A stretch of DNA of 64,000 nt from Saccharibacillus sp. O23 (GCF_002205895.1 NZ_NJDE01000015.1:62001-126000), one strand, 5' to 3'; shown: positions 15,650-24,871, counted from the stretch's first letter. The notes: generated by a model not told the origin, from the sequence alone. Made by a program: numbers and translations.

Positions 15650-18094
15650 TTAACGCTCCCGCTGCACCAGATAATCCAGCAGATGCTTCAGGAAACGCAG
15701 GCTGTCCGGCAGTTCTCGCACGGCGTCGGACGCGTCGCAGTAATGCTGCCACATCGCCCGTTTGGCTCCGTCGATCCCCAGCACGGTCGCGAACGTCGAA
15801 CTGCCGTTGGCTTCGTCCTGACCCGACGGCTTGCCGAGCAGCAGCGCTTCGCCTTCGGCGTCCAGCAGGTCGTCGCGGATCTGGAACGCGATACCGGCAT
15901 GGTAAGCGAACTTCTCCAACAGCTTGATCTGCTCCTGCGTCGCGTTCGCCAGCATGGCGGGCATGATCAGGCAGGCTTCGAACGCGACGCCGGTCTTGTA
16001 GAAACAGATCTCGTTCAGCCGTTCGAGACTCAGACGCTGCCCGCGCGATTTGAGATCCAGCGCTTGGCCCATGCACAGCTCTTCGGCTTTGCGCGCCGAA
16101 TAATGCATCAGCTCAAGCACCGTCTCCGGCTTGAAGCCCCGAATCCGCGACTGCTCGCGCACGCCCTGCTGGATCAGCAGCAGGCCGGACAATTCGGCGG
16201 TCGCGCCGTCGTAGCGCGTATGCAGCGTCTGCCGCCCGCGCCGGGTATCCGCATTGTCCTGCGAAGGCAGATCGTCGAAGATCAGCGAAGCGGTATGCAG
16301 GTACTCCAGCGATTTCAGCAGCGGGCGCACCTGCTCGCGGTCCAGCCCGTAGCCTTCGGTGGCGACCAGTCTCGCCAGAATCGGCCGCAGCCGTTTGCCC
16401 GAGCCGGCAAGGCTGTAATTGGCCGCGTCGATCAGCGAATCGCCGACGGCCGGAACGGGCGAATAGGAAGCGATCGGCAGCGCTTCGTCGATCTCCGCGC
16501 GAATTTCGTCCAGCAGCTCGCGGAACCGTTCGCGGTCCTCGCGGTCTTTTTTCATCTCGGTCAGCATGCGGTCGCGCAGCAGCTTGTCGAAGAACTCCAC
16601 GTCTTCCGCCTGCTTCACCATCTTCTGAATGACCCTGTTCAGCTCCGGCATGCCGGAAGCCAGCACGTCCATCAGTTCTTCGTAACGCGGGATGCCGAGA
16701 CGCTGGCGCGCCCGTTTCAGTCCGTTGATCGCCCGGTCCAGCAGCACTTCGCGCGTGTTGGCGTCGCCGCCGTACACGTCATGGATCAGATACGCGATCA
16801 CGCTCCAATACATCTCGAACGGATTCGGCAGATCAGTACGCTCGCCGCGAGTTTTCCAGAAATACGTATACGGCGTGACCGCGCCCGCTTCCAGATCGTC
16901 GAACAAGTCCGCGAAATCGTCGGCGAGCTGGTTATAGATCCCGTAGAAAAAAGTCCGCCGCGCGAATCCGTCGTCTTCTTCCGCATGGCCGACCGAACGC
17001 GCGATCAGGCGGGAGCCGGACGACTTCAAGATCACCGGCACGTAGAGCTGCTCGGCACTATAATCGGTACGGCTCAAGTTCTTGTTCCGGTCGACATCCT
17101 GCGCTTCGAAGAACACGTAAGCCTGCTCGAAAAACGTGCTCGCCAGCCCGCCTTCCTGTCGGCTCTTGATATACAGGAACGCTTCGCCCAGCTCGCTGTG
17201 GATATAACGGATCAGGTCGATATTGCGCCCTTCCCCGCTCTCGAAAGCTTCGTTCCACTCTTCCCATTTCGGCACTTCTCCGCCGAGCAGCGCGCCGCGG
17301 ATCAGGTCGGAATAACGGCTTTTCTCTTCGTCGCTCAGCAGCTTAGAGTCGAGCAGATCGTCTACGAACGGATAGGTCAGCCCATACGAATAGCCGAGCC
17401 TGACCGCTTCATCTAGTCTGCGCGCGCGTTCTTCCCTCGACGTATGTTCGTCCATTTCTTCGCGCGTATGCAGTACCACGCCCGCGATGATCTTGAGCAG
17501 CTTGCGCTGAGCCTGTTCCGCGCTGAGACCTTCCGGAATATTCTCCGAAACCCGTTTCAGCTTGGCGATCATCCAGATCACCGCGTCCTCGATTCCTTCC
17601 TGCATCCCCCAGCGGTACAGCGCCGCCGTGTCGAACCCGTCCGTCGGCATCTCTTCGCGCGACGATTCGCTTCCGAGCAGCGAACGCTTCAGTCCCGCCG
17701 CCGTGCGTCGTACCCTCCGCTGCGTATCCGTGTCGTCGAGCGCCCGGCCGAGATCGCGCATGTACAGGTAAGAAACACTGCGTTCCAGATAATCGTCCAG
17801 CTTGCCGGCCGCCTCCATCCAATGTAGATAACGGTCGTAATCCCTCGGATCGGGACTGCGGGTACCGCGAAATAACCGGGCCGGCCACGGACGGACGTGA
17901 CCTTTTTTCCAGATGCGAAAATCTTCGATCAAGGCTGCGGAATAAGCCCGGTTCTGCACGCCAGCGAGCAGTTCTTCCAGATACCGCTTCGCGCGAGCCT
18001 CAGAGCTTCCGTAAGCGGCGGAAGCCTTTTCTTTGAGCGTGCGTATATGCGGTTCGGCCGATTCCGGCGAAGTTATCGATGATGTCAAACTCAT
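15650..18094 (-). CDS. Tandem isoprenoid-synthase-like protein (C-terminal trans-prenyltransferase)
   Basis: About 814 residues. Residues about 520-814 are a polyprenyl diphosphate synthase: SGKRLRPILARLV, first aspartate-rich motif FDDLPSQDNADTRRGR near 608, TGVAFEACLIMPAML, and second motif FQIRDDLLDAEG near 740. The N-terminal 500 residues are all-helical and also carry Asp-rich stretches (YPFVDDLLDSKLLSDEE near 245; NQLADDFADLFDDLEAG near 393), suggesting a second, diverged isoprenoid-synthase fold. The C-terminal family condenses isopentenyl diphosphate with allylic diphosphates. The N-terminal half could be a terpene synthase or a structural partner. The second ATG (18094) was chosen because AAGGGGA abuts the first one. 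No terpene genes lie nearby. Confidence 0.75.
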   Translation of the reverse strand: MSLTSSITSPESAEPHIRTLKEKASAAYGSSEARAKRYLEELLAGVQNRAYSAALIEDFRIWKKGHVRPWPARLFRGTRSPDPRDYDRYLHWMEAAGKLDDYLERSVSYLYMRDLGRALDDTDTQRRVRRTAAGLKRSLLGSESSREEMPTDGFDTAALYRWGMQEGIEDAVIWMIAKLKRVSENIPEGLSAEQAQRKLLKIIAGVVLHTREEMDEHTSREERARRLDEAVRLGYSYGLTYPFVDDLLDSKLLSDEEKSRYSDLIRGALLGGEVPKWEEWNEAFESGEGRNIDLIRYIHSELGEAFLYIKSRQEGGLASTFFEQAYVFFEAQDVDRNKNLSRTDYSAEQLYVPVILKSSGSRLIARSVGHAEEDDGFARRTFFYGIYNQLADDFADLFDDLEAGAVTPYTYFWKTRGERTDLPNPFEMYWSVIAYLIHDVYGGDANTREVLLDRAINGLKRARQRLGIPRYEELMDVLASGMPELNRVIQKMVKQAEDVEFFDKLLRDRMLTEMKKDREDRERFRELLDEIRAEIDEALPIASYSPVPAVGDSLIDAANYSLAGSGKRLRPILARLVATEGYGLDREQVRPLLKSLEYLHTASLIFDDLPSQDNADTRRGRQTLHTRYDGATAELSGLLLIQQGVREQSRIRGFKPETVLELMHYSARKAEELCMGQALDLKSRGQRLSLERLNEICFYKTGVAFEACLIMPAMLANATQEQIKLLEKFAYHAGIAFQIRDDLLDAEGEALLLGKPSGQDEANGSSTFATVLGIDGAKRAMWQHYCDASDAVRELPDSLRFLKHLLDYLVQRER

Positions 18095-18253
18095 ATCCAT
18101 TCCCCTTAGGTTTATGTCGTAGCGAGATTCTCTTGCGAGATCGTTAACGGGTTATACGGATAGGAACGGGGATGGGTTACGAAAGTTGTTTTTGTTTGCG
18201 AGCTGAATTTTCTGTAAACTTAACACAACGATCACGTCGAAAGAGGGATTGAG

Positions 18254-19921
18254 ATGGACCAAAAAGATTTAGTTAATGAGCTTCACAGTATTTTGAATCT
18301 TTATGGTGAAAACGAATGGATTGAACTTAAAGAAGCGAAAACCAATTATGACTTCAATAAGCTCGGAGAATATTTCTCTGCACTAAGCAACGAAGCGAAC
18401 CTCCGTAAGAAATCCAATGCTTGGCTTGTTTTTGGTATAGCAGATAAAAAAGGAACTGTCGTAGGAAGCACCTTTAGACATACTCCCGGAAGCTTGGACA
18501 GCTTAAAGAAAGAAATCGCCGATTTTACGGGAGGAATGACTTTTCAAGAAATCTACGAGCTTTTCATTGAGGATAAGAGAGTCATCATGTTCAAAATTCC
18601 GCCGGCGCCAAGAGGCATGCCTACTTCGTGGAAAGGGCACTACTACGGAAGAAATAACGAGTCTTTAGCGGCACTGTCTCCGGATCGGTACGAAGAGATT
18701 CGATCGCAAAGCAGCCTAAGCGATTGGTCGGCAGAAATCATTCCGAACGCTTCGATAGAAGATCTAGATCCTGCGGCATTGATCAAAGCCAGGCATGAAT
18801 ATTCGAATAAGCATCCTCGCCTAAAAGAAGAAGTCGAAGCTTGGGATGATATAGCCTTTTTGAACAAAGCAAAAATTACGATCAAAAGCCAAATTACGCA
18901 TGCAGCGATTTTGCTTTTAGGCAGGCCCGAATCCGAACACTTATTAAGTCCTTCAGTCGCTAAAATCTCTTGGATTCTCAAGGATAAAGATAATATCGAA
19001 CAGGACTATGAACATTTCGGTCCGCCGTTTCTTTTAAACACCGAAATGGCCTTCTCCAAAATTCGAAACTTGAAGTATCGATACATCGCGGACCATAGCT
19101 TATTTCCAATCGAAATCAATCAATATGACTCTTATGTAATCAGAGAAGCTTTGCATAACTGCATCGCTCATCAAGACTATCGACTTGCGGGAAGAATCAA
19201 TCTTGTAGAAACGCCGGATCATTTGATATTCACGAACCTAGGCCATTTCCTCCCTCAAAGTATCAAAGCCGTTCTTCAACATGATGCACCTCAAGAATTC
19301 TATCGCAATCGTTTCCTTGCCGAAGCGATGGTGAATCTGAATATGATCGATACGATCGGCTCTGGCATCAAGAAAATGTTTATCACTCAAAAAAATCGTT
19401 TCTTTCCGATGCCGGATTATAACCTTAGTCAGTCCAACAAAGTAGAAGTGCGAATTTCCGGCAAAGTTTTAGACGAGAATTATACGCGTTTATTGATTAA
19501 TCGCACCGATCTGGATTTGGATACGGTTATGCTGCTTGATCGGGTACAAAAACGTGAGAAGCTTTCAAACGAGGAAGTTAAACAATTGCGTGCGAAAAAG
19601 TTAATCGAAGGAAGACAGCCTAATCTGCATCTGTCTGCTCAAATCGCGGAGATTACCGGCGATAAAACGGCTTATATAAAGAATCGAGCTTTCAACAAAG
19701 ATTATTATAAAAGTGTCGTTCTATCTTTCCTTTCGCAGTATAAATCCGCCACTCGTAAAGAGATTGACGAACTTCTGATGGATAAGTTTTCAGATATGCT
19801 GAATGAAGAGCAGAAAAGAAAAAAAGTCGATAATTTGCTTTATGAAATGTCTAAAAAAGACCAGAGTATCACCAATTTAGGAACCAATAGAAACTCCAAA
19901 TGGAGTTTAACTAAAAGTTGA
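18254..19921 (+). CDS. Schlafen/AlbA_2-domain ATP-binding protein
   Basis: 555 residues. The N-terminal about 120 residues match the AlbA_2/Schlafen pattern (EWIELKEAKTNYDFNKLGEYFSALSNEANL, WLVFGIADKKGTVVGSTFR). Near residues 290-380 there is a GHKL-like ATPase region (YVIREALHNCIAHQDY, ETPDHLIFTNLGHFLP, FLAEAMVNLNMIDTIGSGIKKMF). The C-terminal part is helical and charged. Such proteins are called putative transcriptional regulators, and some sit in defence loci. The coding DNA is clearly more AT-rich than its neighbours, so it was probably acquired. It stands alone. The ATG has AGAGGG upstream. Confidence 0.8.
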   Translation: MDQKDLVNELHSILNLYGENEWIELKEAKTNYDFNKLGEYFSALSNEANLRKKSNAWLVFGIADKKGTVVGSTFRHTPGSLDSLKKEIADFTGGMTFQEIYELFIEDKRVIMFKIPPAPRGMPTSWKGHYYGRNNESLAALSPDRYEEIRSQSSLSDWSAEIIPNASIEDLDPAALIKARHEYSNKHPRLKEEVEAWDDIAFLNKAKITIKSQITHAAILLLGRPESEHLLSPSVAKISWILKDKDNIEQDYEHFGPPFLLNTEMAFSKIRNLKYRYIADHSLFPIEINQYDSYVIREALHNCIAHQDYRLAGRINLVETPDHLIFTNLGHFLPQSIKAVLQHDAPQEFYRNRFLAEAMVNLNMIDTIGSGIKKMFITQKNRFFPMPDYNLSQSNKVEVRISGKVLDENYTRLLINRTDLDLDTVMLLDRVQKREKLSNEEVKQLRAKKLIEGRQPNLHLSAQIAEITGDKTAYIKNRAFNKDYYKSVVLSFLSQYKSATRKEIDELLMDKFSDMLNEEQKRKKVDNLLYEMSKKDQSITNLGTNRNSKWSLTKS

Positions 19922-20034
19922 TGTTTTCTTTTTATCAAGGAATACTTTTAGGGATACTTCAGCTAAAACAAGAGTAAAAACCGCGCTATAATAACGTTTT
20001 CCAATACCTTTTTCTACTTAGATACGCATATTTC

Positions 20035-20057
20035 GAGTTTAACTTTAAGTTAAACTC
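20035..20057. repeat. 23-bp palindrome downstream of the AlbA_2 gene
   Basis: GAGTTTAACTT-T-AAGTTAAACTC with perfect 11-bp arms. A related half (GGAGTTTAACT) occurs at the 3' end of the AlbA_2 gene (19902-19912). It could be a terminator or an operator; there is no clear T run. Confidence 0.5.
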
Positions 20058-20082
20058 CAATGAAAATTTTACAGCAAACAAC

Positions 20083-20125
20083 AAAAAGAAGCCCTTCGGA
20101 TCACTTACCGAAACGGGCTTCTTTT
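20083..20125. terminator. Bidirectional intrinsic terminator
   Basis: AAAAGAAGCCC / GGGCTTCTTTT stem between the AlbA_2 and aldo-keto reductase genes. Confidence 0.8.
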
Positions 20126-20158
20126 CGCTTTAAATTTCTCCTAGCAATCCCTTAAGGC

Positions 20159-21007
20159 TCAGAACTCCTCATACTCCGCCGGGTCCTGATTCCACAACCG
20201 CTTATTGTCTTTGCTGAACGCCGAGATCGTCCGCATCTGTTCGTCGGTCAGTTCGAAACCGAAGATGTCGAGGTTCTCCTGCTGGTGCTCGCGCGAACCG
20301 GCTTTCGGGATCGGGACGGCGCCGAGTTGGGTATGCCAGCGCAGGATAATCTGGGTCGGCGTCTTGCCGTGTTCGGCCGCGATCGCTTTGACCGACTCGG
20401 CTTCCAGCACGCCGTCGCCTTTGCCGCGGCCGAGCGGGCTCCACGATTCGGTAATCGTGCCGTGCTTGGCGTTCGCTTCGCGCTGCGCCGCCTGCTCGAA
20501 ATACGGGTGCAGCTCGACCTGATTCAAGCTCGGCGCGACGCCCGTCTCGGCGACGATGCGGTCGAGATGTTCCGGCAGGAAGTTGCTGACGCCGATCGAT
20601 CGAACGTAGCCGCGTTTCTTCGCTTCGATCAACGCCTGCCACGCTTCGACGTATTTGCCCTGCTTCGGATTCGGCCAGTGGATGATGTACAGGTCGAAAT
20701 AGTCAAGGTCCGCGCGCAGCAGCGATTCTTCGATCGTCCGCAGCGCTTTGTCGTAAGCGTGATGGCGTCCCGGCAGCTTGGAGCAGATACGCAGCTGATC
20801 GCGCGGCACGGAAGCTTCCCGCACGGCGCGCCCGACCGCGCCTTCGTTCTCGTAGTTGAACGCCGAGTCGATCAAGCGATAGCCGATCTCGATGCCGCTC
20901 TTGATCGACTCCACTCCGGCGAAGCCGTTCAGCGTATACGTGCCGAGCCCGATCGCGGGGATATCGAGCCCGTCGTTCAACTTAATGTTCGGTACATGAA
21001 TAGTCAT
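20159..21007 (-). CDS. Aldo/keto reductase
   Basis: 282 residues, TIM-barrel AKR. Catalytic tetrad motifs are visible: LIDSAFNYENE (Asp and Tyr), CSKLPG (Lys) and YIIHWPNP (His). The NADPH-binding C-terminal signature LRWHTQLGAVPIPKAGSREHQQENLDIF is present. The family reduces aldehydes and ketones, such as methylglyoxal or sugar aldehydes, in the cytoplasm. The ATG at 21007 has AGGAGGGG upstream; the longer frame to 21064 has no such site. No operon partner. Confidence 0.9.
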   Translation of the reverse strand: MTIHVPNIKLNDGLDIPAIGLGTYTLNGFAGVESIKSGIEIGYRLIDSAFNYENEGAVGRAVREASVPRDQLRICSKLPGRHHAYDKALRTIEESLLRADLDYFDLYIIHWPNPKQGKYVEAWQALIEAKKRGYVRSIGVSNFLPEHLDRIVAETGVAPSLNQVELHPYFEQAAQREANAKHGTITESWSPLGRGKGDGVLEAESVKAIAAEHGKTPTQIILRWHTQLGAVPIPKAGSREHQQENLDIFGFELTDEQMRTISAFSKDNKRLWNQDPAEYEEF

Positions 21008-21106
21008 AGGAAACCCCTCCTTTTGTTCGTATAAGATTACCCAATCACGCGGGGAAGGCATCATTCAACGAACGCGGAACGGGCGGCTCGCTATACGCTA
21101 GGTTTT

Positions 21107-21322
21107 CTACTCGACCGGCAGACTCTCCACCGCGGTAAAAAACACGTCGTACAGATCCCAATCGAACTCGCGGCGAACGTATTCTTCGATCTCGCGAAGC
21201 TGCTCCTCGCCCGTGTATTCCAGACAAGGACGGCCTTCGCTCCACAACGTGCGGCATTCGAAATTTTTCACGACCTGTTCGATCACGTAATCCTGCGGGA
21301 CATTTTTGCGGCTTGCGCTCAT
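21107..21322 (-). CDS. Small hypothetical protein
   Basis: 71 residues, soluble and acidic (GEEQLREIEEYVRREFDWDLYDVFFTAVESLPVE). GAAGGAG precedes the ATG. I do not recognise the family. It contains no membrane segment or clear motif. Confidence 0.6.
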   Translation of the reverse strand: MSASRKNVPQDYVIEQVVKNFECRTLWSEGRPCLEYTGEEQLREIEEYVRREFDWDLYDVFFTAVESLPVE

Positions 21323-21346
21323 GTTTGACGACTCCTTCTCGTACCT

Positions 21347-21451
21347 TGTCCCTTGTCAACACTAAAGGTAGGGATACGCTCCCCTGAATCGCACTAGAAG
21401 CGTGTGCGTTTCAGTGAAACGTAAACCTTTGATTAAGAGTTGAAAGGGTAC
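21347..21451. repeat. Second dispersed repeat family, long copy
   Basis: Begins near CCCTTGTCAACACTAAAGGT and ends ACCTTTGATTAAGAG ... AAAGGGTACT. The two ends are imperfect inverted repeats. A shorter copy with the same ends is at 58741-58796. A partial relative of the segment CGTTTCAGTGAAACGTAAAC lies on the minus strand at 58617-58655. Confidence 0.6.
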
Positions 21452-21463
21452 TTGGTCAAAGAT

Positions 21464-21493
21464 GACGGAGGCTCTCGATGGCCTCCGTTTCTT
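21464..21493. terminator. Hairpin after galK
   Basis: CGGAGGC / GCCTCCG stem. The T-rich tail is on the plus strand, so direction is unclear. Confidence 0.5.
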
Positions 21494-21529
21494 GTTCCAG
21501 TGTACGATTCGCCCTGCTTGCCCGCAAGC

Positions 21530-22813
21530 TTAAATCAACCGTTCCAAGCAGACCGCGCCGTCCGCGCGAACTTGAATCTCCAACGATTCGGTGCCGAGCG
21601 TGGAGCGGATCAGCTCTTGATACGCCGGTACGTCGGATTGCGGGAGAATCGCCAAGATCACGCCGGCAAAGCCGCCTCCGTGCACGCGGCAGGCGCCTTT
21701 GCCGAGCTGCTGAATATAACGTTCCGTGATCGCCAGCGCGACCGCGACTTCCTGCTGCCGCGTCGATTCCGGACGGTAGACGTTCTGGAGCCATTTCCAC
21801 GACGAATTGCCGGATGCCGCGATCAGCGGCAGGAACGCCTCAAGATCGTTCTTGCGCAGCGCTTCGAGCATGCCGTCTACCCGGTTGTTTTCTTCAAAGA
21901 AGTGCAGCGCACGCAGCACCGCGCGGTCGCCCGCTTGCTCCCGGATCTCCGGCAGCTTCGCGTACAAAGCCTCCGGCGACGTTCCCCGGCAGACGTCCGC
22001 TCCGAGCAGCTCGGCGACCGCGAACATCTCGCGCGGCACCGCGGCGTAATCTTCGGTGAGATCGGCATGGTTGCCGCCGGTGTTCACGATGACCAGCGAA
22101 TAGCCGTCGTCCGCGAAGCGGTACGAAACGTGTTCGATCGCCGGCGTATCCGGGTCTTCGAAATCGATCGAGATCAAACCGCCGTGCGCGCACGCGATCT
22201 GGTCGAGCAGGCCGGACGGCTTGTTCCAGAATTTGTTTTCCGCGTATTTGCCGATCTTGCCCATCTGCACCGCGTCCAGCTTGCCTTCGTTATAGAATTC
22301 GTTCAGGATCGAGCAGACCAGCATCTCGAACGAAGCCGACGAACTGAGTCCCGACGCGCTGTACACGCTGCTCGATACATACGCATGGAAACCGCCGATC
22401 GCATACCCTTTTTCCGCGAAGCCCGAAGCGATGCCCCGGATCAGCCCGGCGGTTCCGTCGTCTTCGGCGCTGATCTCGAGCTGATTCAGGTTCACCGCAT
22501 ACACCTTCTCGTAACCTTCCGAACGCAGCGTGATCACGGAATCTTCCGTCGGCGAAGCCGCGGCGATCGTATCGAGGTCGATGCTGCCGGTCAGCACTTT
22601 GCCGCGGTTATGGTCGGTATGGTTGCCGCCGATCTCGGTCCGTCCCGGCGCGCTGAACAGCTTGACCGTCTCCGATCCGTAATGCTGCGCGTAGGCGTCC
22701 AGAACGCCGCGATAGCGAGCCGTTTGTTCGTTGAGTTGTCTGTCGCCGTATAGACGCTTCAGAGCGGAGAGTATCTCCGGTCGTTCCAAGTAAGCGTTGA
22801 AGTCCTGCATCAT
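21530..22813 (-). CDS. galK: Galactokinase
   Basis: 427 residues, GHMP kinase fold. Seen: the galactose-binding signature GRTEIGGNHTDHNRG near residue 50, the ATP-binding loop SSVYSASGLSSSASFEML, and the C-terminal HGGGFAGVILAILP. It phosphorylates galactose to galactose-1-phosphate, the first step of the Leloir pathway, in the cytoplasm. The ATG at 22813 sits 7 nt after AGGAGGG; the longer frame to 22906 has no ribosome site. No galE or galT is adjacent in the window. Confidence 0.93.
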   Translation of the reverse strand: MMQDFNAYLERPEILSALKRLYGDRQLNEQTARYRGVLDAYAQHYGSETVKLFSAPGRTEIGGNHTDHNRGKVLTGSIDLDTIAAASPTEDSVITLRSEGYEKVYAVNLNQLEISAEDDGTAGLIRGIASGFAEKGYAIGGFHAYVSSSVYSASGLSSSASFEMLVCSILNEFYNEGKLDAVQMGKIGKYAENKFWNKPSGLLDQIACAHGGLISIDFEDPDTPAIEHVSYRFADDGYSLVIVNTGGNHADLTEDYAAVPREMFAVAELLGADVCRGTSPEALYAKLPEIREQAGDRAVLRALHFFEENNRVDGMLEALRKNDLEAFLPLIAASGNSSWKWLQNVYRPESTRQQEVAVALAITERYIQQLGKGACRVHGGGFAGVILAILPQSDVPAYQELIRSTLGTESLEIQVRADGAVCLERLI

Positions 22814-22965
22814 GCAAAATCCCTCCTGAATATGGGGTAAGTAGGTAGAAATGCGAGCGGATCGAGCCGCCTTCTTCTCCAATATGCCATACTTTTGTAT
22901 GCGCATACAGGGCAGCGTCCCAATATTCAGGCAGGTTTCGCAACTTTTTGGATCGGAAAGGCTTT

Positions 22966-23376
22966 TTATTTGAGCTTGGCGTTCAGTTCCTGCGCTTTTT
23001 GGCGGCTATCGATTCGTGCATAAACATAGAAAGCGAGCGTGTGCAGCACCAGCGAGACCACAATCATGCCGGGGAGCCAAGGCAGCAGCAGATGGTACAT
23101 TTCGGTCGAGAACAGAGCCGTTCCCAGCATTGCGCCGCCCAGCGACAGCACCGACGAGATCAGGATATTCCAGATCGGCTTCAGCGTAAAATGATTCCAA
23201 AGCGCGTTATACATCACTCCGAAAAGAAGAGCGCAGATCCCGGCGATTCCGGTCACGTTCCATAGATAGCCGATCCCGACCTTTTCCCCGCCGTAGAAAA
23301 CGCTGAGCAGCAGCACGACCCAGAGCAGCGATACCGTGAAGACTTGAAAAAAAGACTGGCGAAGTTGAATGATCAT
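22966..23376 (-). CDS. DUF3021 membrane protein
   Basis: 136 residues with four hydrophobic segments (FTVSLLWVVLLLSVFY, WNVTGIAGICALLFGVMY, ILISSVLSLGGAMLGTALF, PWLPGMIVVSLVLHTLAFYVYA), matching DUF3021. Its ATG overlaps the stop of the LytTR gene (ATGA) and has AGGAGGG within the upstream gene, so the two are co-translated. In LytTR regulatory systems the membrane partner usually restrains the regulator. Confidence 0.8.
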   Translation of the reverse strand: MIIQLRQSFFQVFTVSLLWVVLLLSVFYGGEKVGIGYLWNVTGIAGICALLFGVMYNALWNHFTLKPIWNILISSVLSLGGAMLGTALFSTEMYHLLLPWLPGMIVVSLVLHTLAFYVYARIDSRQKAQELNAKLK

Positions 23377-23819
23377 GTGAGAACCCTCCTGAATTGCGGG
23401 ATATAAAAGCGATTGACCGCATGGGTCGAGCCGTCCGTCAGTACGACTTCGATACGCGCATGGGCGGCGGACGAAAACTCGCGAATATGCGCCGTGCCGA
23501 TGACGGTGCGGTTGTTGATACGGACGAAACGCGGGGAAACGAAATCGTCTTCCGCCGCTTTGAGGCGTTTGTTCAGCAGATACCGTTCGCCGGTAATCAG
23601 CGTCACGCCGCACATCCGGTCTTCCGATTCGATGACCGCAATCTTCGAGAGCGGCACCTGCACCACCCGGTCGTTCGCGGCGTTGATCAGTCCGATCTTG
23701 TCTTCCGAGCGCTCCAGCGCTTCGCGGATCGGCGTCCAGCTGGCCTGTTCTTCGGGATGCGTCGCGATTTTCGCCGTTCGGCGGTCCAGCCCCGCATCCG
23801 TTTCGAATACGATTTTCAT
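23373..23819 (-). CDS. LytTR-domain transcriptional regulator
   Basis: 148 residues. The C-terminal 95 residues are a LytTR DNA-binding domain (IESEDRMCGVTLITGERYLLNKRLKAAEDDFVSPRFVRINNRTVIGTAHIREF). There is no receiver domain; the N-terminus is a short degenerate segment. It is encoded first in a coupled pair with a DUF3021 membrane protein, the layout of stand-alone LytTR regulatory systems. AGGAGG precedes the ATG. Targets are unknown. Confidence 0.85.
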   Translation of the reverse strand: MKIVFETDAGLDRRTAKIATHPEEQASWTPIREALERSEDKIGLINAANDRVVQVPLSKIAVIESEDRMCGVTLITGERYLLNKRLKAAEDDFVSPRFVRINNRTVIGTAHIREFSSAAHARIEVVLTDGSTHAVNRFYIPQFRRVLT

Positions 23820-23964
23820 GCCGTCCTCCTTTCTTCTTTACGGGTTTATCTTATAATCAAGAACATGCGCCGATCTATCGTTTGGCGTTTTGCTGCAAGG
23901 ATCGCGCGTTTTGTTGCAGAAATATCGAAAAAAACGCGAAATCCAAACCCTTGGAGGTGTCTGT

Positions 23965-24321
23965 TTGATCACGAAAGTGACGCGATCGAAGCTGTTCTTC
24001 CCGCTTGTCGCTCTGATCGTATGGATCGCGATGATCCTGCTGTTCGGCTCGTTCTCTCGATTCTCGCTTGCCGGGCTCGGCCTGCTGATCTACGGCGTCT
24101 GCATAGCCGTCTACAGTTATGCCGATGACGCAACCGTCGTAGGGCGCAGCAGACAGCGGCTCGCGGGCGAGGTCGGACTGGCGGTTGCCTGCATCAGTAT
24201 CCTTAACGCGTTCGATTTGGAGTCGCAATCGTTATTTTTCAAAGGATTCGTCGCGGTATTCTCGTTAACGATGGCCTATGTATTCGGGAAAATGATTCGG
24301 GATACCGCGAGGAAGAAATAA
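23965..24321 (+). CDS. Small membrane protein
   Basis: 118 residues from a TTG at 23965 that lies 7 nt after GGAGG; the frame is open upstream to 23890 without a better site. Four hydrophobic stretches are visible (FFPLVALIVWIAMILLFG, FSLAGLGLLIYGVCIAVYSY, GEVGLAVACISILNAF, LFFKGFVAVFSLTMAYVFGKMI). I do not recognise the family. It is transcribed divergently from the LytTR pair. Confidence 0.6.
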   Translation: MITKVTRSKLFFPLVALIVWIAMILLFGSFSRFSLAGLGLLIYGVCIAVYSYADDATVVGRSRQRLAGEVGLAVACISILNAFDLESQSLFFKGFVAVFSLTMAYVFGKMIRDTARKK

Positions 24322-24358
24322 AAGGCTTCTTGAATCCCTCCAAAACGGGCCGCACAGC

Positions 24359-24388
24359 AAAAAGGACGCTTTCTGAAGCGCCTTTTTT
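24359..24388. terminator. Intrinsic terminator
   Basis: AAAAAGG-CGCTT / AAGCG-CCTTTTTTT hairpin between converging genes. Confidence 0.8.
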
Positions 24389-24418
24389 TCTTGCTCGATC
24401 AACTAAGCTTGCCGGGGG

Positions 24419-24871
24419 TTACTGCCGCCAGACCATGACCTGCTCGCGCGCTCCCGTGGCTTCGTCGATCTGTTCTTTTTCGATCTCGAAGCCGTTCCTG
24501 CGGTAAAAAGCACAGGCTCCGGCGTTCTGCGCGAACACGTTCAGCATGATCGTTTCGCGTTCGTTTTTGACGTGTTCCAGCAGCATTCGTCCGTAACCTC
24601 GCCCCTGCTTCGCCGGATCGACGAACAGCGCGGCCAGATATTGGTCGACCATCGCGACGAAGCCGGCGACCTCGCCGTTTTCCATACAGACATATACTTC
24701 GGAAGCCGGCAGATACTGCTGCTCCATCGCTTGTTTATTGTCGATCCAATAAGCAGCGTCGATAAAATCGTGCGCCGACAGCGAAGCGTCCAGCCAGAGC
24801 CGCGCAAGACGCGGGAACTGCTCGGGAGCCGCCGGGACGATCGTGACGGACGACGCGGATTCGGAATGCAT
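24419..24871 (-). CDS. GNAT-family N-acetyltransferase
   Basis: 150 residues. The acetyl-CoA loop AKQGRGYGRMLLEHVK and the C-terminal NVFAQNAGACAFYRRNGF are typical. The N-terminus (PEQFPRLARLWLDASLSAHDFI) resembles YjaB/YiaC-type enzymes. The ATG at 24871 follows AGGAGGG. The substrate is unknown. Confidence 0.85.
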   Translation of the reverse strand: MHSESASSVTIVPAAPEQFPRLARLWLDASLSAHDFIDAAYWIDNKQAMEQQYLPASEVYVCMENGEVAGFVAMVDQYLAALFVDPAKQGRGYGRMLLEHVKNERETIMLNVFAQNAGACAFYRRNGFEIEKEQIDEATGAREQVMVWRQ

